A stretch of 8,315 bases of DNA. It comes from a bacterium. Lineage in GTDB: Bacteria; Bacteroidota; Bacteroidia; B-17B0; Aurantibacillaceae. A program made the translations under genes and the position numbers. The notes beneath the pieces are model-generated. The model worked only from the letters and a program-made list of their open reading frames with translations. It made no database searches and had not been told where the DNA came from. Numbering within the stretch: the first letter of the stretch is position 1; each line of letters starts with the position of its first letter. The stretch spans positions 1-8,315 of the forward strand of contig DAHXOV010000041.1 in NCBI GenBank assembly GCA_027364695.1, in the 5' to 3' direction. Of this stretch, positions 1 through 6,506 are shown one piece after another.

Positions 1-1
1 T

Positions 2-685
2 GAAAAAGCATTTAATGGACAAGCATTGCCAGGTATATATGGCATTACACCACCAGTGTTCAAGAACTATGACGTAACTAAAATAAAAGGATATGATTTT
101 GATTTACAACAAGCAAAAAAACTCATTGCTCAAGCAGGATATCCAGATGGAAAAAATTTTCCTACCGTTACTATATACACCAATAAGGGTTTTTCAAAAA
201 CACAGGTAGCCATCAATGAAATGCAAAGACAACTGAAAGAAAATCTGAATGTCAATGTTATTTTTGAAAGTCTGCCCTTAGCAATTAAATTTAGATTAGA
301 ACAAAAAAATAAAGGACATTTTTTTAGGCAAGGTTGGGTGGCAGATTTCCCAAGTCCTGAGAATTTCTTAAGCATTTTCTATGGAAAATATATTTCTTTA
401 GATACCAATAAGGTCTTTTACCCCAACACACAAAGGTATATCAACCCTGTATTTGACGATTATTTTGAAAAAGGTAGGGATGCTATAAATAAAGACAGCG
501 CTTACAGGTACTTTATGAAAACTGAAGAGATCTTAATGGATGACGCTCCGCTCATTGTTTTATGGTATGAAGCGTCTTACAGATTGTATCATCATAGAAT
601 AAAAGACCTTTATCTCAATCCTATGAGATACTATGATATGCGTATGGCTTATGTAGTAGTAGAAAAGATAATTATTGGTGAATAG
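2..685 (+). CDS. Oligopeptide ABC transporter substrate-binding protein (SBP family 5), C-terminal part; 5' end outside window
   Basis: This is the last 227 codons of a periplasmic or lipid-anchored solute-binding protein of the DppA/OppA type, which captures peptides for an ABC importer. The frame is open to the left edge, so the TTG at 26 is internal and the true start lies outside the window. Family features are visible in order: 'GQALPGIYGITPP', the 'AKKLIAQAGYPDG' helix near nt 110-150, 'GWVADFPSPENFLSIF' near nt 335-380, and the closing 'EEILMDDAPLIVLWYEASYRL' region near nt 520-590. Full family members are usually about 500-600 residues, so roughly 40% is visible. The extreme C-terminus (VVVEKIIIGE, TAG stop) looks altered: a partial copy of the preceding codons follows the stop and may encode the original end. 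No permease or ATPase gene for an importer is in the window. The family call is strong; the peptide specificity is inferred from the family. Confidence 0.9.
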   Translation, partial: EKAFNGQALPGIYGITPPVFKNYDVTKIKGYDFDLQQAKKLIAQAGYPDGKNFPTVTIYTNKGFSKTQVAINEMQRQLKENLNVNVIFESLPLAIKFRLEQKNKGHFFRQGWVADFPSPENFLSIFYGKYISLDTNKVFYPNTQRYINPVFDDYFEKGRDAINKDSAYRYFMKTEEILMDDAPLIVLWYEASYRLYHHRIKDLYLNPMRYYDMRMAYVVVEKIIIGE

Positions 686-717
686 TCATCTGCTACTATG
701 ATATGCGTATGGCTTAT
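629..717 (+). repeat. Direct repeat pair (24 bp identical, 65 bp apart) spanning the 3' end of the binding-protein gene
   Basis: The copies occupy 629-652 and 694-717 and are identical over 24 bp, starting TACTATGATATG. Similarity continues past the exact match if 6 nt (part of a GTAGTAGTA run) are skipped in copy 1: 'TAGAAAAGA' then 'TAA' against 'TAGAAAAGAGATAA'. Copy 1 lies inside the coding sequence and copy 2 after its TAG stop. The 65-bp offset is not a multiple of three, so copy 2 is out of frame with the gene. The arrangement fits a small tandem duplication of the gene's 3' end that later diverged. Confidence 0.9.
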
Positions 718-732
718 ATAGAAAAGAGATAA
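694..732 (+). pseudogene. Possible stranded original C-terminus of the upstream binding-protein gene
   Basis: Read from 694, copy 2 of the repeat encodes YYDMRMAYIEKR followed by TAA at 730-732. Copy 1 in the gene encodes YYDMRMAYVVVEKIIIGE. Related binding proteins often end soon after a '(Y/F)D.R..Y' motif with a short basic tail (recalled family pattern, not searched here). The stranded version is therefore the more typical ending. The segment has no start codon of its own and ends 17 nt before the next gene, so it is probably untranslated. That it is the ancestral end is an inference. Confidence 0.45.
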
Positions 733-749
733 AAGTAAAAACAATATCT

Positions 750-1196
750 GTGGCAGAAAGCTACTACGATATTTTGGGCATATCTTCGTCGGCTGGTATA
801 GAAGAAATAAAAATAGCTTTTAGAAAGTTGGCATTGCTTTATCACCCGGATAAAAATCCTCATACAAAAGAGCTTTTTGTCAAAATTTTACATGCGTACG
901 AAACGCTCTCTGATCCTGAATTAAAAGAAAAATACGACAAAAAATTAATGAATAAACACTCCTTTACTTTTGTCTCAAAAAAAGAAAAAAAAGACAAATG
1001 GGATGTTTCAGAAGAAGATGAAAAAAGAAGACAATATTATAAAGAATACTTTGAGAAGTTAAAGCACGAGTATGAAAAGGAAAAACAGAAGTATGAACAT
1101 AAAATCAAAGTATATAGCGAGCTACGCTATTGGTTTTTTGCCATCGTCATTTGTTTGATATTATTCCTGCTGATTATTTTAGCATATAAAAGATGA
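750..1196 (+). CDS. Small J-domain (DnaJ-like) protein with a C-terminal membrane anchor
   Basis: This 148-residue J-domain co-chaperone would stimulate the ATPase of a DnaK-type Hsp70 at the membrane. Residues 4-65 form a compact J domain: 'YYDILGI', helix II, the essential HPD at 32-34, then 'AYETLSDPELKEKYD'. DnaJ's Gly/Phe linker, zinc-finger repeats and client-binding domains are absent, so it is a class C (type III) J protein. Residues 77-124 are highly charged and probably helical or coiled-coil. Residues 127-146 (YWFFAIVICLILFLLIILAY) are one hydrophobic helix followed by KR, giving a tail anchor with the J domain in the cytoplasm. The start is GTG at 750: no ATG occurs in frame between the upstream stop (TGA at 699-701) and it, and the J domain begins at once. 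No Shine-Dalgarno sequence is visible. The gene ends in an ATGA overlap with the next gene, suggesting translational coupling. J-domain identity is secure; the Hsp70 partner and client are unknown. Confidence 0.92.
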   Translation: MAESYYDILGISSSAGIEEIKIAFRKLALLYHPDKNPHTKELFVKILHAYETLSDPELKEKYDKKLMNKHSFTFVSKKEKKDKWDVSEEDEKRRQYYKEYFEKLKHEYEKEKQKYEHKIKVYSELRYWFFAIVICLILFLLIILAYKR

Positions 1197-1426
1197 TAAT
1201 GACAGGAAAAATAATGATAGCTGCAGGCATGATGCTTATACTACTGGGAGCTGTCTTACTCATTTCAGAAAATAACCACTTCAAATGGTGGTCTTGGTTT
1301 GGCAATTTACCAGGAGATATAAAAGCAGAAAAAGAAAATTTTAAGTTTTATTTTCCTCTCACATCGATGATTTTAATAAGCATTATTTTATCACTTTTAT
1401 TAAACTTATTGAAAAAAATTTTTTAG
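1193..1426 (+). CDS. DUF2905 family small integral membrane protein
   Basis: This 77-residue protein has two predicted membrane helices, about residues 4-24 and 55-75. The connecting loop carries the 'G.LPGDI' motif (LPGDI at 39-43), followed by 'FYFPLTSMILISIILSLLLNLL'. The length, the motif and the 'yfPl.tS...S..ls' second helix match DUF2905, a widespread family of unknown function. The first ATG overlaps the J-domain gene's stop (ATGA, 1193-1196). A second in-frame ATG at 1199 would give a 75-residue protein that starts just after that stop, and the sequence does not decide between them. It is probably cotranscribed with the J-domain gene. No catalytic residues are apparent. Confidence 0.85.
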   Translation: MIMTGKIMIAAGMMLILLGAVLLISENNHFKWWSWFGNLPGDIKAEKENFKFYFPLTSMILISIILSLLLNLLKKIF

Positions 1427-1488
1427 TCTAACTTTTCTCTTAAGCCCCTCAAATAACAATACTTTCATGTTTTAAAACAAAAAATTTG

Positions 1489-1496
1489 TATATTAG
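1489..1496 (+). promoter_or_regulatory. Weak candidate -7 element ahead of the six-gene cluster
   Basis: The 108-nt gap between the DUF2905 stop and the lipoprotein ATG is the longest intergenic space between genes here and the natural place for a promoter. TATATTAG matches the Bacteroidota -7 consensus TAnnTTTG except at one position, and it follows an A-rich tract (1474-1484). No convincing -33 TTG is found at the expected distance. The position would give a leader of about 35 nt. Confidence 0.25.
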
Positions 1497-1534
1497 GGAT
1501 AAATTTACTTAAATTGCAAGCAAAAAATAAACAA

Positions 1535-2431
1535 ATGAAAAAGCCATTGATTAAAATTTTATCAGCTATTTTTATTGGTATAATAGGATTGAGCAGCTGT
1601 AATAACAAGCAGGAACAACAAGAAGATACGGGTGTAGTTCAGAATCAGGATACTATCAAAGCTGGTATCCTGAATATAGGTGGCCAGCTATTTAGCATTC
1701 CATCTCCTATTCAAACAGCCATATTGATTCAAAAATTAGGATTGCCATTTAATAAAAGTTTGTTATTCCCATCTAATAAAGCCAATACTTTCAATACAGA
1801 TGCCAGCCGCGCCACAATGTTAGGAGTATATGGTGCTGATCTGGGTTATGTAAGCATGTACAATCAAACTCAAGAAGCGCTTACCTACCTTGCTTCTATC
1901 AAGCAGCTAGCCGATAAATTAGGTGTCTCTTCTGCTTTCGATGAAAACACTTTCAAAAGATTTGAAAACAATTTAAATAACAAAGACAGTTTGGTAGTAT
2001 TAGTAGGCGTAGCATACAGATCAAGCGATAATTATTTGAAAAACAATAAAAGATTAGATATGAGTTCTCTCATTTTATTAGGTGGATGGATAGAAAGTAT
2101 GAACATATCCATAGAAGCATATAAAGCAAAAAATAATGATGAAATAAAAAGAAGAATTGCAGAACAAAAACTCACCGTCAATAATTTGCTACAACTGATT
2201 ACCCTGAATGCACCTGACCAAACAGAAATTATTGCCGCACTCAAAGAACTATCTATGATTTTTGAAAAAGTTACATTCAAATATACTTATGTGCCCGCAA
2301 CTACCGATACTACAAAAAAAACAACCTACATAAATAGCACCAATGAACTTGTAATGGAGGATGCTACATTTAAAAATATCATAGAAAAAATTCAATCACT
2401 CAGAAATAAAATAACCAATACCACCACATAA
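1535..2431 (+). CDS. Conserved Bacteroidota-type lipoprotein of unknown function
   Basis: Starting at the ATG at 1535, this is a 298-residue protein with a lipoprotein signal peptide: MKKPLIK, a hydrophobic core, and the lipobox LSSC with lipidated Cys22. The frame could open earlier at TTG 1514, but that adds seven residues before an already complete signal peptide, so ATG is preferred. Residues 23-40 are a polar, acidic and glutamine-rich linker. The mature part looks mostly helical. Distinctive blocks are 'IPSPIQTAILIQKLG' (55-69), 'YGADLGY' (99-105) and 'LLGGWIESMN' (181-190). I associate this pattern with a conserved but unnamed Bacteroidota lipoprotein family, from memory only. No enzymatic motif is visible. 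It should reside in the outer membrane or face the periplasm. It starts the right-hand cluster, 30 nt before a secreted protein gene. Confidence 0.85.
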   Translation: MKKPLIKILSAIFIGIIGLSSCNNKQEQQEDTGVVQNQDTIKAGILNIGGQLFSIPSPIQTAILIQKLGLPFNKSLLFPSNKANTFNTDASRATMLGVYGADLGYVSMYNQTQEALTYLASIKQLADKLGVSSAFDENTFKRFENNLNNKDSLVVLVGVAYRSSDNYLKNNKRLDMSSLILLGGWIESMNISIEAYKAKNNDEIKRRIAEQKLTVNNLLQLITLNAPDQTEIIAALKELSMIFEKVTFKYTYVPATTDTTKKTTYINSTNELVMEDATFKNIIEKIQSLRNKITNTTT

Positions 2432-2461
2432 ACTCAAACTTAAATTAAAAACAATAACACT

Positions 2462-2884
2462 ATGAAAAAAATCATTTTATCTGCCACACTTATACTAACC
2501 ACTTATATTTTTTCTTACGCTCAGTGTGATACCATTGCAAGTTTATGTATCAAGCATATCACCAATAATTACATATCAGACGGGCAACAATACCGATCTA
2601 TGCTCCTGAATGCCGAAGAAACAGCAGAATTTCATACCACGATGTTTGCAGAGACCATTTATCGATTCGCAGCGTGTAGCGGGTTAAAAGACGGTAACTT
2701 GATTTTCAGAGTACTTGATAAAGACAGAAACGTATTATTTACCAACCAAAATTACAGAAATGCCCCTTATTGGGACTTCAAAGTAAAAAGCGCTGTAGAT
2801 GTGATTATAGAAGCACAATTGGACCCCGATAGAAATCCCGGTTCAGGATGTGCGGTATTACTTATTGGCTTCAAACAAAAATAA
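2462..2884 (+). CDS. Small secreted cysteine-containing protein, function unknown
   Basis: This is a 140-residue protein with a clear Sec signal peptide (MKKIILSATLILTTYIFSYA) and probable cleavage after Ala20. Cys22 is not a lipobox cysteine because Gln precedes it. The mature protein of about 120 residues has four cysteines (22, 29, 72, 130), enough for two disulfides in the periplasm or outside the cell. The C-terminal half alternates polar and hydrophobic residues ('GNLIFRVLDKDRNVLFTNQNY', then 'WDFKVKSAVDVIIEAQL'), suggesting a beta-sandwich. The closing 'GSGCAVLLIGFKQK' also looks like a strand. I do not recognise a named family. It lies 30 nt after the lipoprotein gene and 6 nt before another secreted protein. 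The A-rich leader before the ATG lacks a Shine-Dalgarno sequence, as usual in this phylum. Confidence 0.82.
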   Translation: MKKIILSATLILTTYIFSYAQCDTIASLCIKHITNNYISDGQQYRSMLLNAEETAEFHTTMFAETIYRFAACSGLKDGNLIFRVLDKDRNVLFTNQNYRNAPYWDFKVKSAVDVIIEAQLDPDRNPGSGCAVLLIGFKQK

Positions 2885-2890
2885 TATGTA

Positions 2891-3388
2891 ATGTCAAAAC
2901 ACTTATTATGTTTATTTACGCTGAGTGTTTTATTGAATGGAATTTTTGCACAACAAAAAAAATGTCAGTTTGAAAAACAATCTGTTTATATACCTCTTGT
3001 AGATCGTCAAAAACCAAGTGAAGTTCTTCTATATCCAATCTCTTCCAAAAACCTACTCCTTCAATTTTGTATTTATTCCAATCAACCCTATCTTAAAATT
3101 ATTTTTTCAGCAGAAAAAGATACTGTCAAGACCCAGCCAATAGAAAAATTTAAATCTGAGATAGAAATCAAATCAGGCACCAAAGTTTATTACAAAAAAG
3201 ACTGGGCTATTTATCAGGAAAACAATCAATTATTTTTTGTATTATTGCTTCCTGCGAATTACATAAAAACCCTCCTATCTGACGGCATAACAGACATTCT
3301 AATTGATAATAAGTTTTCTTTTACTTTATCAAAAAAAGAAACCAAAGAAATTAAAGCAATAGCCAATTGTCTGATAAACATAAAATAA
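2891..3388 (+). CDS. Small secreted protein, function unknown
   Basis: This is a 165-residue protein with an N-terminal signal peptide (MSKHLLCLFTLSVLLNGIFA), probably cleaved before Gln21-Gln22. The mature part of about 145 residues looks beta-rich and basic, with cysteines at 25, 60 and 160. Alternating strands such as 'NLLLQFCIYS', 'YLKIIF', 'QLFFVLLLP' and 'ITDILIDNKFSFTLS' suggest a compact beta fold. No family motif is recognised. An ATG at 2886 is out of frame, and the ATG at 2891 sits directly before the signal peptide. The gene ends one base before the ABC transporter start, so it is almost certainly cotranscribed with it. It may be a periplasmic partner of that transporter, judged only from position and export signal. 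Confidence 0.78.
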   Translation: MSKHLLCLFTLSVLLNGIFAQQKKCQFEKQSVYIPLVDRQKPSEVLLYPISSKNLLLQFCIYSNQPYLKIIFSAEKDTVKTQPIEKFKSEIEIKSGTKVYYKKDWAIYQENNQLFFVLLLPANYIKTLLSDGITDILIDNKFSFTLSKKETKEIKAIANCLINIK

Positions 3389-3389
3389 A

Positions 3390-6300
3390 ATGAGCGAGCA
3401 GATATTAAAAGCCCTGATACAAATGTTTGCTATCATCGCAAGAGTGGATGGTATTACCAATACAGGCAGAAACATTGTACAATCATACTTGAAACAACAA
3501 CTCAACCAGGAACAAGTAGAAGAATACTTGAAAATATTTGATGAGTACTTAGAACAATACCATCAGGTAAGTCAAAAAAAAGAGGGTGCAGCAAAAAAAA
3601 CAGCCCTTAACTCAGTAAAAATACTCAAAATATGTTCTCGAATCAATGAAGAATTAGAACAAACTCAAAAATTCGTCGTGCTCGTTCGCTTATTGGAATT
3701 TATTCATTCTTCCAATCAAATCAGTGAACAAGAATTAGAATTTGTTCAAACAGTAGCAGAAACATTCAATATAGAAAAAACAGAATTAGAAAATATTAAA
3801 AACCTCATAGAACAAAATATAGAAATTACGCCCGATTCAGAGGAATTTTTAATGATAAGCCATCAATTCCCTATCAATATCCAAAAAACAAAATTTTTAT
3901 ATAATGAACATATCATCAATGGACAAATTAGAATTTTAAGAATAGGAACCGTTAATCTTTATGTACTTCGTGTATTTGGAGAGATTGATATTCAGCTGAA
4001 TGGTCAAAATGTTGATAGAGACAGAATATATATTCTTACACATGGCTCTTCATTAAGAAGTTCAAGAATTAAACCCATCTATTACAGCGACATTATTAGC
4101 AGGTTCTTGGCAGATGAACACGCTGTCAAAATTACTTTTGAAGTCAAGGATGTTGAATACAAATTTAAAAATAGAAAAATTGGACTGAGAGATATTAATT
4201 TATATGAAGAAAGCGGTACCCTTATAGGAATAATGGGTGGCTCAGGAGCAGGTAAATCCACCCTCATGAACGTGCTCAATGGAAGTGAAAACCCATCGCG
4301 AGGAAATGTAATTATCAACAGCATAGATATTCACAAAGAACCCCAAAAAATTGAGGGACTTATCGGGCACGTGCCACAAGATGATTTACTCATTGAAGAA
4401 CTCACGGTCTTTCAAAACTTATTTTACAATGCCAAATTATGCTTTGGCAACCTGAGCGATGAAGAGATTATCAAGAGATGTGAAAGTTTACTTTCTGATT
4501 TAGGATTGTCTGAAATAACTCACTTGAAAGTTGGCTCTCCATTAGAAAAAACCATTTCAGGTGGTCAAAGAAAAAGATTAAACATAGCATTAGAACTCGT
4601 CCGCGAGCCTTCTGTACTTTTTTTGGATGAACCCACATCAGGACTTTCTTCCAGAGATTCTGAAAACATCATGGATCTCCTCAAAGAACTTACACTAAAA
4701 GGCAAACTCATCTTTGTAGTTATTCACCAACCCTCTTCCGATATATTTAAAATGTTTGACAAACTCATCATCCTTGATGTTGGAGGATATCTTGTATATT
4801 ATGGCAATCCAGTGGACGCTGTGTCTTATTTTAAAAAACTAATTAATCATGCCAATGCAGAAGAAACAGAATGCCCTCACTGTGGTAATGTCAATCCTGA
4901 ACAGGTATTTAATATCATTGAAAGTAAAGTATTAGACGAATACGGGCACCTCACCAAGAAGAGAAAAACCTCTCCGTCAGAATGGAACAGATATTACAAA
5001 GAATTTATAGAAACCTACATTCGTACCAAAGAGCATTTTAAATCTATTCCTGAAGCCATTTTTAAAATTCCTAATAAATTTCAACAATTCAAAGTTTTTT
5101 TAACCCGCGATGTAAAAAGCAAACTCACTAATAACCAATATCTTATTATCAATTTTTTAGAAGCGCCAGTGCTGGCTTTCATCCTGTCTTTTTTAATCAA
5201 ATATTACAATACGGATGTAGATACAGGAAAAGGTTATGTTTTCAGAGAAAACGACAATGTGCCTGCCTATATGTTTATGGCTGTGGTAGTAGCACTTTTC
5301 ATAGGAATGATGGTCAGTGCCGAAGAAATCATACGAGATAGAAAAATAAGAAAAAGAGAAGCATTCCTCCACCTGAGTAAGCTTTCTTATTTGATGAGTA
5401 AGGTCGTTATCATGTTCGTTCTTTCTGCTATTCAAACATTTACCTTCCTTTTAGTAGGCAACAATATACTGGGAATAAATGGCTTATTGACAGATTACTG
5501 GCTGGTATTATTTTCAACATTCTGCTTTGCAAATATGCTGGGACTAAACATATCTGCAGCATTCAACAGCGTAGTTACTATTTATATTTCTGTCCCTTTT
5601 TTAATTATTCCACAACTCATACTAAGTGGTGTAATTGTAAAATTTGATAAATTAAATCCTCTGCTTACTGACCCTGGCAGTGTCCCATGGAGTGGAGAAC
5701 TTATGACAAGTAGATGGGCTTACGAGGCGCTGGCAGTCAATCAATTCAAAAACAATAGCTTTGAAAAATATTTTTATACTTATGATAAAATCATCAGCAA
5801 TGCTCAGTACAAAAAAGTATACTGGATACCAAAACTTCAAAACAAACTCACTAAAATAGAAGACGAACTAAAAGACAGAAATAAGTATGAATCAATGCTC
5901 ATTCAAGATATTCATCTTGTAAAAAACGAAATACTAAAAGAATACAATAAAATGTATCAAAAAGTGCCTTATCCTAATGATGTAGAGGAATTGTTTGCGC
6001 TTGCCAATAATACTATCAATACAAATGTGATTGGTAATATCAGAAATTATTTGTACGCACTCAATGATTATTATATTGATCTTGAAAATGCAGCCCGAAA
6101 AAAGAAAGACGATAAAGCAAGGTCTATGCAAAAAACACCTCTGGAAAAAGAAGCGTTTATCAAATTGGAAGAAAGTAACGAAAACGAAGCCCTTAACCAA
6201 CTGGTAACCAATAGCAACGATATTAGTGGCGAAAGATGTATGGAGAAGGATGGCAAACTTATCAGAAGAATCGATCTTGTGTTCTACGACCCTGATATCT

Positions 6301-6506
6301 CCAACTACGGAAGCGCTCACTTTTATGCACCAAGAAAAAAAATGCTGGGCTTGTATATTGATACCCTTTATTTTAATGTCGCGGTGATATGGCTTATGAC
6401 CATTATTTTATGGGTTACACTCTATTACGACTTCTTTAAAAAGACGTTTGAATGGATAGGAAATCTCTCTAAGTATTTCAAATCTATTAAAGAATCAGAA
6501 GCATAA
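3390..6506 (+). CDS. ABCG-like ABC transporter, fused ATPase and permease, with TerB-like N-terminus and large ectodomain
   Basis: This 1038-residue half-transporter would work as a dimer in the inner membrane, most likely as an exporter or extractor. Residues 1-143 are helical and TerB-like in two halves ('ARVDGIT', 'ISEQELEFVQTVAETFNI'). Residues 165-240 form an unassigned, possibly beta region ending 'RIKPIYYSDI'. The ATPase spans about 247-475: Walker A GGSGAGKST (283-291), Q-loop Gln330, signature SGGQ (390-393), Walker B VLFLDEP (409-415) and H-loop His446. All catalytic motifs look intact. A CPHC pair (495-498) follows. Six membrane helices lie near 584-604, 626-644, 669-690, 703-721, 727-750 and 990-1012, with about 240 residues between the last two, including a probable coiled coil (813-850). 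ATPase-before-permease order and a long loop between helices 5 and 6 match the ABCG/White (ABC-2) type. The gene starts 1 nt after the previous stop, and its TAA shares a base with the next ATG. The substrate is unknown. Confidence 0.93.
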   Translation: MSEQILKALIQMFAIIARVDGITNTGRNIVQSYLKQQLNQEQVEEYLKIFDEYLEQYHQVSQKKEGAAKKTALNSVKILKICSRINEELEQTQKFVVLVRLLEFIHSSNQISEQELEFVQTVAETFNIEKTELENIKNLIEQNIEITPDSEEFLMISHQFPINIQKTKFLYNEHIINGQIRILRIGTVNLYVLRVFGEIDIQLNGQNVDRDRIYILTHGSSLRSSRIKPIYYSDIISRFLADEHAVKITFEVKDVEYKFKNRKIGLRDINLYEESGTLIGIMGGSGAGKSTLMNVLNGSENPSRGNVIINSIDIHKEPQKIEGLIGHVPQDDLLIEELTVFQNLFYNAKLCFGNLSDEEIIKRCESLLSDLGLSEITHLKVGSPLEKTISGGQRKRLNIALELVREPSVLFLDEPTSGLSSRDSENIMDLLKELTLKGKLIFVVIHQPSSDIFKMFDKLIILDVGGYLVYYGNPVDAVSYFKKLINHANAEETECPHCGNVNPEQVFNIIESKVLDEYGHLTKKRKTSPSEWNRYYKEFIETYIRTKEHFKSIPEAIFKIPNKFQQFKVFLTRDVKSKLTNNQYLIINFLEAPVLAFILSFLIKYYNTDVDTGKGYVFRENDNVPAYMFMAVVVALFIGMMVSAEEIIRDRKIRKREAFLHLSKLSYLMSKVVIMFVLSAIQTFTFLLVGNNILGINGLLTDYWLVLFSTFCFANMLGLNISAAFNSVVTIYISVPFLIIPQLILSGVIVKFDKLNPLLTDPGSVPWSGELMTSRWAYEALAVNQFKNNSFEKYFYTYDKIISNAQYKKVYWIPKLQNKLTKIEDELKDRNKYESMLIQDIHLVKNEILKEYNKMYQKVPYPNDVEELFALANNTINTNVIGNIRNYLYALNDYYIDLENAARKKKDDKARSMQKTPLEKEAFIKLEESNENEALNQLVTNSNDISGERCMEKDGKLIRRIDLVFYDPDISNYGSAHFYAPRKKMLGLYIDTLYFNVAVIWLMTIILWVTLYYDFFKKTFEWIGNLSKYFKSIKESEA

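Noticed and set aside
1114..1139. Six-base-pair hairpin (ATAGCG / CGCTAT, loop AGCTA) followed by TGGTTTTTTG, resembling an intrinsic terminator
   Set aside because: It lies inside the J-domain gene just before the codons for its membrane anchor, and the stem has only three G-C pairs. The sequence is explained by the encoded residues SELRYWFF.
1514..1534. TTG start seven codons upstream of the lipoprotein ATG
   Set aside because: The extra residues (MQAKNKQ) precede a complete lipoprotein signal peptide that starts well at ATG 1535.
2528..2530. Cys22 of the first small secreted protein as a lipidation site
   Set aside because: The residues before it (S-Y-A-Q) do not fit a lipobox because Gln at -1 is not accepted. 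Signal peptidase I cleavage after Ala20 fits better.
3390..3818. Tellurite-resistance locus, suggested by the TerB-like region
   Set aside because: No other ter genes (terC, terD, terZ) are present, and TerB-like domains occur in many unrelated fusions.
5934..6320. Open frame of 128 codons on the minus strand
   Set aside because: It lies wholly inside the ABC transporter gene, is unusually rich in Ile, Phe and His as expected from antisense of an AT-rich gene, and shows no family motif. Other minus-strand frames at 130-375, 2032-2280, 4082-4324, 5193-5435 and 5652-5840 were dismissed likewise.
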